Shown: positions 1 through 11,901, numbered from the stretch's first letter. The stretch: DNA of 64,000 nt from Gilliamella apis (GCF_030758615.1 NZ_CP132381.1:1-64000); one strand, 5' to 3'. Notes: generated by a model from the letters alone, not told the origin. Program-made: numbers and translations.

Positions 1-1359
1 GTGTCTACTGCGATTTGGCAAGATTGTCTTTCTCAATTACAAGAAGCTCTTCCAACAACAGAATTCAACTTATGGATTCGCCCTTTGCAAGCAGAAATGA
101 TTGAGAATAAACTTTATATTTATGCACCTAATAGGTTTGTATTAGATTGGGTCAAAAATAAATATTTAACGACTATTTCACAGTTATTGAACACACTTTT
201 AGGTAATGATTCATTAAAATTATACCTTGAAGTCGGCTCCACTCTATCGGTAGAAAAAAAATCTGAAGTTAACCAATCTAAATCTGATGTTGTTCCAGCT
301 TGGAAAACAACTAAAGAAAGCAATAGTAACCATACTTACTATTCAGGGATTAATCATAAACATACGTTTAATAGTTTTGTTGAAGGTAAATCTAACCAAC
401 TAGCTGTAGCAGCTGCAAAACAAGTAGCGGAAAATCCAGGAAAAGCTTATAACCCGTTATTTTTATATGGTTCAACCGGTTTAGGTAAAACCCATTTATT
501 ACATGCAGTTGGTAATGGGATTATGGCTGGTAAAGCAAATGCCAAAGTGGTTTATATGCACTCAGAACGTTTTGTGCAAGACATGGTAAAAGCACTACAA
601 AATAATGCTATTGAAGAATTCAAAAATTATTATCGTTCTGTTGATGCTCTACTTATTGACGATATACAATTTTTTGCTAATAAAGAACGATCTCAAGAAG
701 AGTTTTTTCATACCTTCAACTCGTTATTAGAAGGTAATCAACAAATTATCTTAACGTCTGATCGTTATCCAAAAGAAATTAATGGCGTTGAAGATCGTTT
801 AAAATCAAGATTTGGTTGGGGTTTAACCATTGCTATCGAACCACCGGAGCTGGAAACTCGAGTTGCAATTCTAATGAAAAAAGCAGAAGAAAATAATATA
901 AAACTACCTGAAGAGGTAGCATTTTTTATTGCTAAACGCTTACGTTCAAATGTACGTGAATTAGAAGGAGCATTGAATCGAGTGATTGCCAATGCCAATT
1001 TTACAGGTAAATCTATCACTATTGATTTTGTGAAAGATGCTTTGAAAGATTTACTTGCCTTGCAAGAAAAATTGATTACTATTGAAAATATTCAAAAAAC
1101 GGTTGCTGAATATTATAAAATCAAAGTTTCTGATTTATTATCAAAACGTCGCTCCCGTTCAGTTGCAAGACCAAGACAGGTCGCGATGGCGTTAGCAAAA
1201 GAGTTGACGAATAAGAGCCTTCCAGAGATTGGAGATGGTTTCGGCGGTAGAGATCACACAACTGTATTACATGCATGCCGAAAAATTGCCGAATTAAAAG
1301 AAGAAAGCAATGATATTAAAGAGGATTATTCCAATTTAATTAGAACATTATCAACTTAA
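1..1359 (+). CDS. dnaA: Chromosomal replication initiator protein DnaA
   Basis: DnaA binds origin boxes as an ATP-dependent oligomer and opens oriC. At 452 residues it is slightly shorter than E. coli DnaA (467). The N-terminal DnaB-contacting domain occupies about residues 1-85. A variable linker runs to about 115 and is followed by the AAA+ core, with Walker A GSTGLGKT at 157-164 and Walker B LLIDDIQF at 217-224. The C-terminal helix-turn-helix carries the DnaA signature [15 protein letters not shown]. The start codon is GTG at base 1, as in many gammaproteobacterial dnaA genes. Its promoter and oriC must lie upstream of the window. It is followed after 15 bp by dnaN, the usual arrangement. 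Confidence 0.99.
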   Translation: MSTAIWQDCLSQLQEALPTTEFNLWIRPLQAEMIENKLYIYAPNRFVLDWVKNKYLTTISQLLNTLLGNDSLKLYLEVGSTLSVEKKSEVNQSKSDVVPAWKTTKESNSNHTYYSGINHKHTFNSFVEGKSNQLAVAAAKQVAENPGKAYNPLFLYGSTGLGKTHLLHAVGNGIMAGKANAKVVYMHSERFVQDMVKALQNNAIEEFKNYYRSVDALLIDDIQFFANKERSQEEFFHTFNSLLEGNQQIILTSDRYPKEINGVEDRLKSRFGWGLTIAIEPPELETRVAILMKKAEENNIKLPEEVAFFIAKRLRSNVRELEGALNRVIANANFTGKSITIDFVKDALKDLLALQEKLITIENIQKTVAEYYKIKVSDLLSKRRSRSVARPRQVAMALAKELTNKSLPEIGDGFGGRDHTTVLHACRKIAELKEESNDIKEDYSNLIRTLST

Positions 1360-1374
1360 AAAAGAATTAACACT

Positions 1375-2478
1375 ATGAAATTTATTATAGATCGTGAAAA
1401 ACTTATTAAGCCCTTACAGCTTGTTAGCGCACCATTAAGCAGTCGCCCTACTTTACCTATTTTAGGTAATTTATTATTACAAGTCATCGATAATACTCTA
1501 TCAATGACCGGAACCGATTTAGAGATTGAGATGATATCTCATCTTCCTTTAACCGAATCTTGTGAGCCAGGAGCAACAACAGTTCCGGCAAGAAAGTTCC
1601 TCGATATTTGCCGAAATCTGCCAAGTAATGCCCAAATTTCGATAAGCGTTGACGATAATCGATTAATCATTCAATCTGGGCGTAGTAAATTTTCCTTAGC
1701 CACATTACCGGCTACAGATTTTCCTAATTTAGAAAATTGGCAAAGTGATGTTGATCTATCTATACCACAAAAGACAATCAAACGACTTATTGATGCAGTC
1801 CAATTTTCAATGGCTAATCAAGATGTCAGATATTATTTAAATGGTATGCTATTTGAGATCGAAGATGGATTATTAAAAACCGTTGCGACAGATGGTCACC
1901 GTTTAGCTGTGTGTGCTCAACCCGTAGGTCAAAATATCTCAGAATCCTGTTCAGTTATTTTACCTAGAAAAGGGGTAATAGAACTCGCTAAACTGGTTAG
2001 TGACAACGATGAACTGGTAAATATGCAGATTGGTAATAATAATTTGCGTGTTAATCTTGGTGATTTTACCTTTACCTCAAAACTTATTGATGGAAGATTT
2101 CCTGATTATAAACGAGTAATGCCGCGTAATCCGGATAAACCACTTGAAGTTTCATGCGAAGAACTTAGAAATGCGTTATCACGAGTAGCAATTCTTTCAA
2201 ACGAAAAATTCCGCGGTATAAGATTATATGTACATAATAACCAAATAAAAATCACAGCAAATAATCCTGAACAAGAAGAAGCGGAAGAAGTGATTGATGT
2301 GAAATATGAGTCACAAGAGCTTGAAATTGGCTTTAATGTGACTTATTTATTAGATATATTAAACACACTAAAATGTGATAGTGTACAACTATTATTAACG
2401 GATGCAACATCTAGTGTGCAAATTGAAGATATCAATAACCAATCGGCTACTTATGTTGTTATGCCAATGCGTTTATAA
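1375..2478 (+). CDS. dnaN: DNA polymerase III beta sliding clamp
   Basis: The beta clamp dimerises into a ring that tethers DNA polymerase III to DNA and recruits other factors. The 367 residues match the usual 366-367 and align with E. coli DnaN throughout, including the start MKFIIDREKLIKPLQLVS and the end TYVVMPMRL, whose C-terminal residues line the client-binding pocket. Three tandem clamp folds of about 120 residues fill the length. It lies 15 bp after dnaA and is probably co-transcribed. A stable UUCG hairpin separates it from recF. Confidence 0.99.
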   Translation: MKFIIDREKLIKPLQLVSAPLSSRPTLPILGNLLLQVIDNTLSMTGTDLEIEMISHLPLTESCEPGATTVPARKFLDICRNLPSNAQISISVDDNRLIIQSGRSKFSLATLPATDFPNLENWQSDVDLSIPQKTIKRLIDAVQFSMANQDVRYYLNGMLFEIEDGLLKTVATDGHRLAVCAQPVGQNISESCSVILPRKGVIELAKLVSDNDELVNMQIGNNNLRVNLGDFTFTSKLIDGRFPDYKRVMPRNPDKPLEVSCEELRNALSRVAILSNEKFRGIRLYVHNNQIKITANNPEQEEAEEVIDVKYESQELEIGFNVTYLLDILNTLKCDSVQLLLTDATSSVQIEDINNQSATYVVMPMRL

Positions 2479-2494
2479 TAACTCTCTATCAAAC

Positions 2495-2512
2495 TTCCGG
2501 CTTCGGCCGGAA
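2495..2512 (+). promoter_or_regulatory. UUCG-tetraloop hairpin between dnaN and recF
   Basis: A perfect 7-bp stem TTCCGGC/GCCGGAA closes a TTCG tetraloop of the exceptionally stable cUUCGg type. It begins 17 bp after the dnaN stop codon and ends 11 bp before the recF ATG. No run of T follows, so it is not a standard intrinsic terminator. Because it abuts the recF ribosome-binding region it may limit recF translation, block 3' exonucleases on dnaN mRNA, or act as a partial attenuator. Which of these applies cannot be told from the sequence. Confidence 0.6.
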
Positions 2513-2523
2513 ACTTTACCAAC

Positions 2524-3594
2524 ATGACTCTTTCACAAATCAAAATCCATAATTTTCGCAACATTGATTATGCTGAATTATCATTATCAAATCATTTCAA
2601 CTATATAGTTGGTGATAATGGTAGTGGAAAAACTAGTCTACTTGAGGCTATTTATATGCTCGGCCATGGCCGTGCATTTAGACATATTCAATCGAATAGA
2701 ATCATACAACATGAAAAGCCTCAGTTAGTTTTATTCAGCCAAATAGAATCATCGCAACAAATTCGTACAATAGGATTATCAAAAACAAGAAATAATGATA
2801 ATACGATAAAAATTGACGGTGATGAGGGATTTCGATTAACTGACTTAGCTAAACTATTACCTATTCAACTAATTACTCCAGAAGGATTTGATTTACTTAC
2901 TGGTGGTCCAAAATATCGTCGATCGTTTATAGACTGGGGATGTTTTCACCATTACCCAGAATTTGTATCACTATGGAATAATTTAAAACGGTTATTTAAA
3001 CAAAGAAATGCATTATTAAAACAATCGTCTAACTATAATCAATTATTACCTTGGGATAAAGAACTAACACCAATTGCCGAAAAAATCAGTCAAATTAGAG
3101 CTGATTATAGTCAAAATATATTTCCGCAAATTATAGAAACTTGTCGGCATTTTTTACCCGAGTATCAACTTAATTGCCAATATTATCAAGGCTGGGAATA
3201 TGGGATGAATTATTCTGATATTTTATATAAACAATTTGAGAGAGATAAATTCATTAACTATACCTCATTAGGCCCACATAAAGCCGATATAAAATTACGT
3301 ATAGATAATATTCCAGTAGAAGATCTACTATCTCGTGGGCAACTAAAATTACTTATGTGTGCATTACGTTTATCACAAGGGGAATATTTTTCAGAAAAAA
3401 CTGGATTATCATGTATTTATTTAATAGATGACTTTGCTTCTGAACTTGATCAAAATAAACGTAATCTATTAGCTAAACGATTAAAATCAGCCAAATCTCA
3501 AGTTTTTATTACCGCGGTTAATCAAGAGCAAATTACCCATATGATCGATGAAAATGATAAGATTTTTCACATAAAATCTGGTATAATTTCTTAA
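2524..3594 (+). CDS. recF: DNA replication and repair protein RecF
   Basis: RecF is an SMC-like ATPase that, with RecO and RecR, loads RecA at single-strand gaps. The protein has 356 residues (E. coli 357). Walker A is GDNGSGKT at 30-37, followed by the typical LLEAIYMLGHGRAFR. An ABC-type signature sits in LLSRGQLKLL, and Walker B is IYLIDDFASELD near the C terminus. The gene starts 46 bp after dnaN, beyond the UUCG hairpin, and is followed by gyrB 43 bp later, in the classic order. Confidence 0.98.
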   Translation: MTLSQIKIHNFRNIDYAELSLSNHFNYIVGDNGSGKTSLLEAIYMLGHGRAFRHIQSNRIIQHEKPQLVLFSQIESSQQIRTIGLSKTRNNDNTIKIDGDEGFRLTDLAKLLPIQLITPEGFDLLTGGPKYRRSFIDWGCFHHYPEFVSLWNNLKRLFKQRNALLKQSSNYNQLLPWDKELTPIAEKISQIRADYSQNIFPQIIETCRHFLPEYQLNCQYYQGWEYGMNYSDILYKQFERDKFINYTSLGPHKADIKLRIDNIPVEDLLSRGQLKLLMCALRLSQGEYFSEKTGLSCIYLIDDFASELDQNKRNLLAKRLKSAKSQVFITAVNQEQITHMIDENDKIFHIKSGIIS

Positions 3595-3612
3595 ATATAT
3601 AGAATGATATAA

Positions 3613-6048
<2,436 letters not shown>

Positions 6049-6068
6049 TAACAATTGTTTAATAAATA

Positions 6069-6098
6069 AAAAAACCAGACATTTTGTCTGTTTTTTTT
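6069..6098. terminator. Bidirectional intrinsic terminator between gyrB and the srf array
   Basis: The stem CAGACA/TGTCTG (6076-6081 and 6085-6090) has a 3-nt loop. It is flanked by an A-run on the left and eight T residues on the right, so either strand reads stem plus U-tract. It lies between the 3' ends of convergent gyrB (+) and the last gene of the srf array (-), which suits a shared terminator. Confidence 0.85.
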
Positions 6099-6181
6099 AT
6101 TTATTAATTATTTTTCTTAAAGATAGCTATTGAGTAAAATCTAGTACTAATCATTTGGTATTATCAATTTTATTTATCTGT

Positions 6182-7666
6182 TTACTGACAAACAGGACGA
6201 TTAATTTTTAAATCAGATACCGCTTTATTCATCTGTCTAATCATATCCTTAGGACTTTGTGCGATATAAACTTTGCCTCGAGTAGCATTAGCTACACAAT
6301 CTATTTTATGTTCACCCGCTATATCAACGATATTTATCTTGAGTCGAGGTTTTTGAGCTGCAATATAATTAGCTAGAGTACAAATATTACTTCTTGTGCA
6401 GTTATCATCGCCATCACTAATTATAAGGATATAATCATCTCGTTTTACACCATCAAGCATTTTACTTGCTTTCTCTAATCCACTATAAAGTGGTGTACCT
6501 CCGCCACCAGCTGCACTTGGTGTTAATCGATTAATTTTACTTTTTAAAGCGCCTCTGCCGGAATAATTATAAAATGGTGTTGTATCTGCCGCTGAACAAC
6601 TATTTAATGCCACTAATGCTATATTAATATTTTGTTGAATTTTATCGATACTAGTCAATGCTACTTTTTTACTGGTTGATAAACGAGTCGGTAGTCGAGA
6701 CATCCTTTTTTCATACGCAATTCTTTCTGATGCAGGCATATAGCTAGGGTAGCCATGGGTTAAATAATTAAAATATTGCTGAACTTGTGAAGGAGGCTCT
6801 GCTAATGTTACCGTCATTGATAAAGAATTATCAAAGATCAACGCCATCTTGGATGGATTAGAGTTTTTTACCAATTCTTCCTTAGTAATACAATTTGGTG
6901 GATTTTTTACTTTTGGCGCTGGTTTAGGTTCTGATTTGCTAACCGACTCTGGTGTTGGGTCAGGTACAACTACAGGTTGTGGCTCTGAAACCTGTGGTTC
7001 TGGTTTTAATTCAGGTTTAGGTTTAATGACAAGTTCTGGTTGTTTTGCAAATTCAACGGTTAGTTCCGTTTTTTTCGGTTCAATTGGTTGTGTAATCGCT
7101 GGTTCGACGATTGGTTCCACCTTGCTAGTCTTTTTGAAAGGATTAAAAAAGAACCATATCAAACCTAAAATTAATAATAAAAGTAAAACTAAAATTAAGG
7201 TATACCACCATCGCCAAAAACTTTTTGGTGCGACAATTGGCGGTTCAGGTAATACAATTGGCTCAAAAGTATCAATAATAACTGGTTCATTATTAATTAC
7301 ATAAATTTGATTATTTGGATTTTTAATTCTTGATAACCATGAAGACACTAAAGCTTTTTGTTGATGATCTAAGGGAATTAATTTGACTGTAGTCTCAATA
7401 TCATTGATTCGAGTATGTAAGGCGTCTTCAATTACTGCTTTTTGCGACGAGTCACTTATATCATTAAGCAATACAGGTTGGCCTTCAAGATCAGTATACC
7501 AGGCAATATATTGGTTGTTTTCTATTAATCTTGATGAAGCAAAAATTGAAAATGTTCTTGCGGTCAAATGAGGTTTAAGTATTGAAAGTAAAGAATTATA
7601 CTGTTCCAGTAACTGCATCTTGTCTATGTTACTATGATCAAAAGCAATACGAGTTATTCTTTGCAT
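6182..7666 (-). CDS. Membrane-anchored vWA-domain protein (last gene of srf array)
   Basis: The 494 residues form a bitopic protein. An N-terminal cytoplasmic domain (about 1-148) is followed by an aromatic stop-transfer segment FWRWWY and one transmembrane helix (about 154-174). A Pro/Glu/Lys-rich linker (about 180-258) leads to a periplasmic von Willebrand factor A domain (about 272-490). The metal-ion-dependent adhesion site is visible as DNSLS (279-283), with TPLYSG (391-396) and IISDGDD (415-421) as further metal-site loops. Paired cysteines in the vWA domain fit an oxidising compartment. It is a clear paralog of the gene immediately upstream (7769-9136), sharing layout and long near-identical stretches. 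No enzyme activity is predicted; such domains usually bind protein ligands. Function unknown. Confidence 0.85.
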   Translation of the reverse strand: MQRITRIAFDHSNIDKMQLLEQYNSLLSILKPHLTARTFSIFASSRLIENNQYIAWYTDLEGQPVLLNDISDSSQKAVIEDALHTRINDIETTVKLIPLDHQQKALVSSWLSRIKNPNNQIYVINNEPVIIDTFEPIVLPEPPIVAPKSFWRWWYTLILVLLLLLILGLIWFFFNPFKKTSKVEPIVEPAITQPIEPKKTELTVEFAKQPELVIKPKPELKPEPQVSEPQPVVVPDPTPESVSKSEPKPAPKVKNPPNCITKEELVKNSNPSKMALIFDNSLSMTVTLAEPPSQVQQYFNYLTHGYPSYMPASERIAYEKRMSRLPTRLSTSKKVALTSIDKIQQNINIALVALNSCSAADTTPFYNYSGRGALKSKINRLTPSAAGGGGTPLYSGLEKASKMLDGVKRDDYILIISDGDDNCTRSNICTLANYIAAQKPRLKINIVDIAGEHKIDCVANATRGKVYIAQSPKDMIRQMNKAVSDLKINRPVCQ

Positions 7667-7768
7667 CTCTCAACTTATTCCTTGTTACTTAAAAAGTCTT
7701 TATAAAAGTCTATTAGTTAGCTAAATATTTAATTTATAAATTGTCAATTAAATCAAAATTATTATATC

Positions 7769-9136
7769 TTATTTACAAATAGGTTTACTAATATTCATAT
7801 CTGAAACGGCATTACTCATTTGTTTAATAAGCTCGGTTGGATTTTGAGCTATATAAACGTTACCACCAGTGCTTTTTGCTACACAATCTATTTTATGCTG
7901 TCCGGCAATATCAACAATATTAATTTTTAAACGAGGTTGCGCTGTGGCTATTTCATTAGCAAGAGTACATATATTACTTTTAGTACAATTATCCTCACCA
8001 TCACTAATAATTAATATATAATCATCACGATTAATACCATCAAGCATTTTACTTGCCTGTTTAACACCACTATATAATGGCGTCGCACTATTATATTCTA
8101 ATGGCTGCAACCGTTTAATTTTACTTTTTAATTTTTCTCTATCTTCATAAGGATAGAATGATGTAGTTTGCGCAGCCGGACAACTTGTTAACGTGACAAG
8201 AGAAATATCTATATTTTGCTGTATTTTATCAATACTGGTTAATGCTACTTCTTTACTACTTGATAAACGATTAGGTAATCTGGTCATTTTTCTTTCATAA
8301 GCTTCGGCTTCTTTTTCTGTCATCGAATAAAAATTACTTTTTAAATATTTATCGATACTTTCTTGTGATTCCATCAAGGTTAAAGTCATTGAGGCTGAAT
8401 TATCAAATATCATCACCATTTTAGAAGCCGATATCTTATTAGTAGCTTCTTCTTTAGTTATACAATTCTTAACTTCTGTTACAGTTTCGTTTTTTGGTTC
8501 TAAAACATTAGTTTGTTCAACTACTGGGGTTGATTCAACTCTATTTTTCTCTGTATTTTGTGCCATTATTGATGGAGAATCTGATGCTTTTTCTTTGCCA
8601 TAAGGACAAAAAAAGAACCAAATAAAACCAAGCAATATAATTAAAAACAGTGCGAGTAATAAAAAATACCACCAACGCCAAAATGATTTTGATGTTGGTG
8701 GTATTGCTGTAGGTTCAGGTAAAATCGGAGCTTTAAATGAATTAACAATAACAGGTTCATCATTAATTACATAAATGGTATTTCCTGAGTTTTTTATTCT
8801 CGGTAACCATGCAGATATTAAAGCTTGTTCCTCTCTTGTCAATGACATTGATTTGATTACGAGTTCAAGGTCATTAATTCGTGTATTCAGCGTTTTTTCT
8901 ATCTGTTTTTTATGTTCTTCATTTTCAATATCATTGAGTAAAATAGGTTGACCTTCTAAATTACTATACCAACCAATATATTGATTATTATCAATTAACT
9001 TTGGCTGACCTAAAATTGAAAATGTTCGCTCAGTTAAATTATTCTTTAGCAATACTAACAAAGAATTATATTCTTTTAACAAAGAAATCTTATCCGATTC
9101 ACCCTGATCAAATATAACTCTTGTTATACGTTGCAT
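7769..9136 (-). CDS. Membrane-anchored vWA-domain protein, tandem paralog
   Basis: The 455 residues share the layout of the neighbouring 494-residue protein. A cytoplasmic domain (1-150) contains NNQYIGWYSNLEGQP and IYVINDEPVI. A membrane helix lies at about 156-176, then a shorter linker and a periplasmic vWA domain with MIDAS DNSAS (245-249), ATPLYSG (351-357) and IISDGED (376-382). Most of the length difference is in the linker, which lacks the proline-rich repeats of the other copy. The two genes look like a tandem duplication followed by divergence. It follows the small lipoprotein gene by 7 bp, whereas 102 bp separate it from the downstream paralog. Its ligand is unknown. Confidence 0.85.
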   Translation of the reverse strand: MQRITRVIFDQGESDKISLLKEYNSLLVLLKNNLTERTFSILGQPKLIDNNQYIGWYSNLEGQPILLNDIENEEHKKQIEKTLNTRINDLELVIKSMSLTREEQALISAWLPRIKNSGNTIYVINDEPVIVNSFKAPILPEPTAIPPTSKSFWRWWYFLLLALFLIILLGFIWFFFCPYGKEKASDSPSIMAQNTEKNRVESTPVVEQTNVLEPKNETVTEVKNCITKEEATNKISASKMVMIFDNSASMTLTLMESQESIDKYLKSNFYSMTEKEAEAYERKMTRLPNRLSSSKEVALTSIDKIQQNIDISLVTLTSCPAAQTTSFYPYEDREKLKSKIKRLQPLEYNSATPLYSGVKQASKMLDGINRDDYILIISDGEDNCTKSNICTLANEIATAQPRLKINIVDIAGQHKIDCVAKSTGGNVYIAQNPTELIKQMSNAVSDMNISKPICK

Positions 9137-9143
9137 GGCTAAA

Positions 9144-9635
9144 TTATTTACCTAAATTTAAAGCTTTTTGTAGCTGTTGAAGTTTTTTATTTAACTTATC
9201 TAATTCAACTTGTTTTTCAAGTTCAGATGAATTGGAATTGTTAACTTTCTTCAACTGTTGCTCAATATCATTAACTTGTGCTTGTAAATCATCACGATTT
9301 TTAGCCTTTTGTTTTACTTCATTAGTTAATTGAGTCAATTCTTTTTTTAACTTTTGCAACTGTGCTTGCTTTTGTTTAACACTTGATGAAGTCGAATTTT
9401 TTTGTCTTTCAATCGTTGCATAAATTTCTCTGAATTGTGCATTAGCTCGTTTTTCATTCTCTAAAATTTGCTCTTTTTTATCAATACGAGCTTGATAGTT
9501 ACCTGAATAATTGCAACTAATTTTATCCATAATACCTATGTTAGTATTAGTGGGGTCACATTGTTCTGGCGTTGTCGAACACCCAGTTATAAGTAACAAT
9601 GGACTAAGTAAAAATAGAACAGATATCTTTTTCAT
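9144..9635 (-). CDS. Small coiled-coil lipoprotein of the srf array
   Basis: The 163 residues begin with a lipoprotein signal peptide MKKISVLFLLSPLLLITGC, giving lipidated Cys19. From about residue 50 onward the sequence is almost entirely charged heptad-like coiled coil, rich in Lys, Gln, Glu and Leu. The residue after the cysteine is Ser, not Asp, which by the E. coli +2 rule favours the outer membrane. It lies 2 bp after another coiled-coil lipoprotein and 7 bp before the vWA pair. No family was recognised. Its position after the FGE-like gene is where TagQ-type lipoproteins occur in type VI regulatory operons. Confidence 0.75.
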   Translation of the reverse strand: MKKISVLFLLSPLLLITGCSTTPEQCDPTNTNIGIMDKISCNYSGNYQARIDKKEQILENEKRANAQFREIYATIERQKNSTSSSVKQKQAQLQKLKKELTQLTNEVKQKAKNRDDLQAQVNDIEQQLKKVNNSNSSELEKQVELDKLNKKLQQLQKALNLGK

Positions 9636-9637
9636 AA

Positions 9638-10327
9638 TTAGCTTACCCTTACAGCTGAACGTTGTTGAGTAACAAGATTAATTTGTTTTTCAAGTACCGC
9701 AATTTGTTTATGTAACTGATTAATTTCTTTATCAAGTTTTGACACATTTACACCCGATTGTCGTTCTTGTGATGAAATTGAAACCCAATCATTTTCAACT
9801 TTTTTCATGCGAGATAATTTATCTTTCAAATAAGCAATATTGGCGTCTATTTGAGTCAGATCTTTTTGGGCCTGTGTTTTAGTAACGGATTGAGAATTAA
9901 TTTGTTTATTTAATGATTTTAATGTTGCCAAGTTTTTATCTAAAACAGCTTTTGCACTTTCAGTCACTGCTTGGACTTCATAAGTATTTTGCTGAACATC
10001 TTGAATATAAACATCAAGTCGCATTTCAGCATCAGCATATTCAGCTCGTTTATTATCAAGATAATAATTGGCCCCCATCATTACACCACAACCAACCGCC
10101 GCTGAAGCAAGACATGTGCCAGTTTTACCGCCCAATAATACACAACCAATACCACCGATACCAGCCCCTATAGCACAAGACTGCCATGCTGATTTACTAA
10201 AAAATTTGGCACTATTACTTTTGCTTAAAGCTGGATCAACATCTTTTGAACTTGCACCACCTGATGCTTGGCAACCTGATAGAATCAGTGAGATACACAA
10301 GGTCATTGTTACTATTAATTTATTCAT
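9638..10327 (-). CDS. Glycine-zipper and coiled-coil lipoprotein of the srf array
   Basis: The 229 residues start with lipoprotein signal MNKLIVTMTLCISLILSGC, so Cys19 should be lipidated. Residues about 50-85 are a hydrophobic glycine-rich segment (AIGAGIGGIGCVLLGG and following) typical of glycine-zipper membrane-inserting modules. Residues 95-229 are long coiled coil. It starts 2 bp after the FGE-like gene, so the two are probably translated from one mRNA. No named family was recognised. A membrane-associated scaffold linking inner and outer membrane would fit, as inference only. Confidence 0.75.
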   Translation of the reverse strand: MNKLIVTMTLCISLILSGCQASGGASSKDVDPALSKSNSAKFFSKSAWQSCAIGAGIGGIGCVLLGGKTGTCLASAAVGCGVMMGANYYLDNKRAEYADAEMRLDVYIQDVQQNTYEVQAVTESAKAVLDKNLATLKSLNKQINSQSVTKTQAQKDLTQIDANIAYLKDKLSRMKKVENDWVSISSQERQSGVNVSKLDKEINQLHKQIAVLEKQINLVTQQRSAVRVS

Positions 10328-10329
10328 TA

Positions 10330-11901
10330 TTACTTTCCTTTTATTTCATTACACGTCTCAAGCCAATTTGCTCGATTGATCTTCCCGGATTCAATATATT
10401 TATTAATATGTTTGAAATAGAGTTTTAAGTAATCGCTCATGTTGGCTTTACCACTATTTTCAAGTATAAATTGCGTAGGCTTAGATTGATTGTTAATGGT
10501 ATCCTTCTCATAATTTGTTGCAGTATTTACAATAGTATCTGAATAATATTTTAATATAAAATCACGGGAATTTTTAGATTCATTTAGGACATTTTTTAAA
10601 TCATTTAGCTTCACTTTGGAACACATATTATCTTCATTCAATGTTTCTATTTCATTTGGATCACATACCTCATTAGTCATTATTTCATATAAATTATTGT
10701 TATATTCAAATTTAGCATTTAAATCGGAAACATTAGCACATAAAAAAGCACCTAATTGTAAAGCTGATTGAATAGAGCGATCTCTCTGTTCATCACGAGC
10801 TTGATTAGCGCTACGTAAAAGAGAATTAAGTTGATTTAATTCTTTTTTAGTTTTTTCATCATCGACTTGCTTGGTAATTTTTTCCAGCTCGCTAACCACA
10901 TTATCATCTTTTGAAAGACCCGCTTGGTTACCCAGTTCATTCCATTCTTTGTCCAGTTCTTTTACTAGATCATTCGACTGCATAACTTCAGTTGTATAAA
11001 CTAACCGAAATCCAACATCTTTGCTTCTATAAGCACTTTGAAGATCATAGTAAGGTTTTTCTATTTTGAATGCAGTAGTTATCGATGCTTCTGGCGTTAA
11101 ATAACTTCCACCGCGAACAGTCATACCTCCTTGCTGACCATGATAACGATCTAGTTTATTCATGCGAAATGAATCGAACATCATTTCATTCGCATTACCC
11201 AAAATGTCGTAAAGACCAAGCGGATTAGCATCTAACCGACCAATAAGTTGCAGTTTACCATTGGCTGATTTTGCACCAGAAAACCAAGCATAATTTTCTA
11301 AACTATTCACCATAGGAAATTTTGATTCACGGAATTCTGATTCGCTAACTTTAGAACCACCTCTTGCCGCATATTCCCATTCAGTATTAGTTGGTAGACG
11401 AACATACCCTTTGGGTAAGTCTTTTGATCTATTTTTTGCTTGTTCAATTAGCCAACGATTATATTTATCAGTAAAAGCTACAGCATCAAACCAACTGATA
11501 TCAGTAATAGGAAAAGCAAGATTAGTTTTGGCTGTTGGGCAATTATCATTCATAACTGATTGATACTGAAGAGCGGTAATTTCATATTTACCAATAAGAT
11601 AATATCTTTCTGCACCATCATCAGAAAAACTACCTGAGATATAATTAGGTGTTGCATACTCAGCGAAACCAAGTTCTTTTTGGTTATTACCTAAAACAAT
11701 TTTAACATCATCCAATGGTTTACGTGTTGGTGTAAAAACTTTTCTCATCACCAAACTACCTTCACACGGCATAGGCAGAATAACATCATCATTGGCCGGT
11801 TTAGGATTATAAAATTTACTATCCCATGACTGAGCATATCCCATACTAGGAATAAAACCGAAAATAATCCCCAAAAAAATAGGCTTAAACTTACGCTTCA
11901 C
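10330..11901 (-). CDS. FGE/SUMF1-like secreted protein lacking catalytic cysteines (TagR-like)
   Basis: A formylglycine-generating-enzyme-like domain spans about residues 40-305. It shows LPTNTEWEYAARGG (169-182), the GLYDILGNANEM loop, VRGGSYL and the terminal VGFRLVY. In active FGE a cysteine pair near the C terminus does the chemistry; here that stretch has none, so a structural or sensory role is likely, as in TagR. A roughly 200-residue coiled-coil-rich tail follows. I place the start at GTG 11901 because it gives a clean signal peptide (MKRKFKPIFLGIIFGFIPSMGYAQ) and overlaps the permease stop by only 11 nt. An in-frame ATG at 11934 would add 11 residues before the signal. Its neighbours are an ABC permease upstream and a lipoprotein downstream. 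Confidence 0.8.
   Translation of the reverse strand: MKRKFKPIFLGIIFGFIPSMGYAQSWDSKFYNPKPANDDVILPMPCEGSLVMRKVFTPTRKPLDDVKIVLGNNQKELGFAEYATPNYISGSFSDDGAERYYLIGKYEITALQYQSVMNDNCPTAKTNLAFPITDISWFDAVAFTDKYNRWLIEQAKNRSKDLPKGYVRLPTNTEWEYAARGGSKVSESEFRESKFPMVNSLENYAWFSGAKSANGKLQLIGRLDANPLGLYDILGNANEMMFDSFRMNKLDRYHGQQGGMTVRGGSYLTPEASITTAFKIEKPYYDLQSAYRSKDVGFRLVYTTEVMQSNDLVKELDKEWNELGNQAGLSKDDNVVSELEKITKQVDDEKTKKELNQLNSLLRSANQARDEQRDRSIQSALQLGAFLCANVSDLNAKFEYNNNLYEIMTNEVCDPNEIETLNEDNMCSKVKLNDLKNVLNESKNSRDFILKYYSDTIVNTATNYEKDTINNQSKPTQFILENSGKANMSDYLKLYFKHINKYIESGKINRANWLETCNEIKGK

Noticed and set aside
1..60. Replication origin oriC in the window
   Set aside because: The sequence starts at the dnaA start codon; no cluster of TTATCCACA boxes was seen downstream, so the origin should be upstream and outside.
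6849..7304. Plus-strand open frame of 151 codons inside the vWA gene
   Set aside because: It is the antisense of the Pro/Glu/Lys-rich linker and membrane helix of the vWA gene; composition is Gly/Ser/Thr low complexity with no ribosome-binding site.
9913..10428. Three overlapping plus-strand frames over the lipoprotein and FGE genes
   Set aside because: They are antisense to well-supported genes with signal peptides and tight operon spacing.
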